This document shows positions 39,562 to 40,607 of a DNA stretch of 40,607 nucleotides, piece after piece. Both the position numbers and the translations under genes were made by a program. Numbering within the stretch: the first letter of the stretch is position 1; every line of letters starts with the position of its first letter. This DNA comes from Alphaproteobacteria bacterium (lineage in GTDB: Bacteria; Pseudomonadota; Alphaproteobacteria; SMXQ01), in the NCBI GenBank assembly GCA_009380075.1, contig WHSO01000027.1, positions 1-40,607 of the forward strand, written 5' to 3'. The notes beneath the pieces were generated by a model. It was given only the letters and a program-made list of their open reading frames with translations, ran no database searches and was not told the origin of the DNA.

Positions 39562-39708
39562 TCGGAAATCCTGCGCCGAATTTTCGGTGTGGCAAGGTTA
39601 ACAATTAAGGTTAATGCAGCCTGTGATGTTTAATACGTATTTAATTTTTTTCTTGGATTCCTGTTTCCCTAATACTTTAAAGTGTTTTTTAAGGAAAGGT
39701 CGTGTCGC
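39562..39708 (+). promoter_or_regulatory. AT-rich intergenic island with direct repeat AAGGTTAA
   Basis: This 147-bp gap is strikingly AT-rich from 39580 to 39695, against GC-rich surroundings. AAGGTTAA occurs at 39594-39601 and again at 39607-39614, with 13-bp spacing. Weak promoter-like elements exist, for example TTGGAT around 39654 with TTTAAA 17 bases further on. An AAGGAAAGG ribosome-binding sequence at 39691-39699 precedes the next gene. The composition suggests a regulatory region or a rearrangement scar. Confidence 0.4.
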
Positions 39709-40607
39709 TTGCCAGCGGAAACGAGGGAAACCATCGGTGACGTCATCAATCGCGGCGGCGAGAAGATCGCCCCGTCAGAGGTCGACGCGGCCATCAAATC
39801 CTATCCCGATGTCGCCGACGCCATGACATTCCCGATCCCCCATGCGGCATTGGGGGAGGAGGTCGCGGCGGCGGTGATTCCGGTGCCCGGCGCCGTATTT
39901 ACCGATGAGATCCTGTCGAAGTACCTGCGCGGCCGCCTCGCGCCGTTCAAGGTGCCGCGGCGGATCCTGATCGTCGATGAAATCCCGAAAGGCCCCACCG
40001 GAACGATCGAGCGGCGAAGGCTGGCCGCGGCATTCGGCCTCGCGGTGCCGTCTTCCGCCGCCGGGGCGGAATCCGCTGACGACCGACCGGCCACGCCGCT
40101 GGAGGCGAAACTGCAGCGCATCTGGGCCGACGTCCTCCGCCTCGACCACGTCGGCCTCGACGAGGATTTCTTCATGCTCGGTGGCGATTCGCTGCAGGCG
40201 GTCGAGCTGTTCCTGATGATCGAAAAGGAATTCGGCCGCCACCTCCCGCGCTCGACCCTGTTCAGGGACGGCACGGCGGCCCTGATGGCAAAACAGATCG
40301 AGGAAGGCATGCCATCCTCGTGCCTGGTGCCGATCCAGCCCCGGGGCGACCGGCCGCCCTTCTTCTGCGTCCACGACGGCTACGGCCAGGTGTTGAGCTA
40401 CCGGGACCTGTCGCTCCTTCTCGGCGAAACGCAGCCGTTCTACGGCATCCAGGCCCGCGGCATCGACGGCGAGGAGGAGCCCTTCGTCCGCATCGAGAAC
40501 ATGGCCGCGCATTATGTCACGGAGATCCGCAAGGTGCAGCCGGAGGGGCCCTACTACATCGGCGGCCACTCCTTCGGCGGACGGGTCGCCTACGTCATGG
40601 CCCAGCA
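39709..40607 (+). CDS. internally deleted adenylation-carrier-thioesterase protein (partial at window edge)
   Basis: The frame runs off the window. After LPAETRETIGDVI, which looks like the very start of an acyl ligase, it jumps to NRGGEKIAPSEVDAA, a motif normally about 400 residues later. The main adenylation core is missing. The small C-terminal subdomain continues, but at the A10 position the catalytic Lys is Thr (ACG at 40003-40005, in KGPTGTIERRRL). An intact carrier domain follows, with LGGDSLQAVEL (phosphopantetheine Ser near 40189), then a thioesterase with GGHSFGG (nucleophile Ser near 40570). I chose TTG 39709, behind AAGGAAAGG. GTG 39682 is possible. It may be a decaying gene, a functional carrier-thioesterase served in trans, or an assembly error. 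Confidence 0.7.
   Translation, partial: MPAETRETIGDVINRGGEKIAPSEVDAAIKSYPDVADAMTFPIPHAALGEEVAAAVIPVPGAVFTDEILSKYLRGRLAPFKVPRRILIVDEIPKGPTGTIERRRLAAAFGLAVPSSAAGAESADDRPATPLEAKLQRIWADVLRLDHVGLDEDFFMLGGDSLQAVELFLMIEKEFGRHLPRSTLFRDGTAALMAKQIEEGMPSSCLVPIQPRGDRPPFFCVHDGYGQVLSYRDLSLLLGETQPFYGIQARGIDGEEEPFVRIENMAAHYVTEIRKVQPEGPYYIGGHSFGGRVAYVMAQ

Noticed and set aside
39614-39826. 70-residue frame at the AT-rich island
   Set aside because: Its second half is an out-of-frame reading of the adenylation C-terminal subdomain, and the first half is low-complexity AT-rich sequence.
1-40607. CRISPR array, tRNA, rRNA or insertion sequence
   Set aside because: No regularly spaced direct repeats, no cloverleaf or rRNA-like conserved stretch, and no transposase frame or terminal inverted repeats were seen on either strand.

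Overview
The window is about 40.6 kb of high-GC DNA with tightly packed genes and many ATGA-type start/stop overlaps. It reads like an alphaproteobacterial chromosome. The gene content fits: Tat-exported OpgG/OpgD, a ChvI-like C-terminal domain, a PRC-barrel protein, and a PF04909 amidohydrolase beside a 3-hydroxyisobutyrate-dehydrogenase-like enzyme. A Rhodospirillales/Hyphomicrobiales-like origin is my inference and the order is uncertain. I saw no rRNA, tRNA, CRISPR array, insertion sequence or phage gene.

Region 1 (1-9.5 kb), periplasmic glucans and stress. A Tat-exported OpgG/OpgD protein is on the plus strand. Facing it on the minus strand are an anti-sigma/ECF-sigma pair, a secreted PRC-barrel protein, the glucan synthase opgH with a small coupled upstream gene, and phosphoenolpyruvate synthase. 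Between the ECF gene and the PRC gene lies a 400-bp gap. It holds four inverted repeats and a good intrinsic terminator, and is a candidate small RNA or 3'-UTR RNA.

Region 2 (9.5-11.7 kb). A 604-residue membrane protein has a long disordered segment, an internal repeat and a C-terminal peptidoglycan-binding domain. It diverges from the exopolysaccharide regulator across a 368-bp intergenic region rich in palindromes.

Region 3 (11.7-32.6 kb), a large exopolysaccharide locus of the Wzx/Wzy type resembling the colanic acid cluster. The plus-strand arm carries a regulator with a degenerate receiver domain, an outer-membrane export lipoprotein, a Wzc-like co-polymerase/kinase, two glycosyltransferases, a WcaJ-type initiating phosphotransferase, another glycosyltransferase, a Wzy-like polymerase, a further glycosyltransferase and a Tat-exported beta-helix protein. 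The minus-strand arm, read from 32.6 kb leftwards, carries gmd, fcl, a WzxC-like flippase, a WcaK-like pyruvyl transferase, a WcaL-like glycosyltransferase and one more glycosyltransferase. The arms converge at 24.9 kb. The predicted polymer starts on a hexose-1-phosphate lipid and contains L-fucose from GDP-mannose. It is probably pyruvylated, is flipped by WzxC, polymerised by Wzy, and exported through Wzc and the lipoprotein. GTCACA/TGTGAC motifs recur near the starts of both arms.

Region 4 (32.8-40.6 kb), accessory metabolism. A DUF4340 protein is followed by a 48-residue basic protein. Then come a beta-hydroxyacid-dehydrogenase-like enzyme, a divergent amidohydrolase, an MFS exporter and a complete AMP-forming acyl ligase. 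At the right edge is an adenylation-carrier-thioesterase gene that has apparently lost most of its adenylation domain and the catalytic lysine codon.

The strongest leads are the receiver-like regulator without phosphorylation residues, the structured RNA at 3.54-3.71 kb, the internally deleted adenylation-carrier-thioesterase gene next to an intact ligase, and the unannotated 48-residue basic protein.
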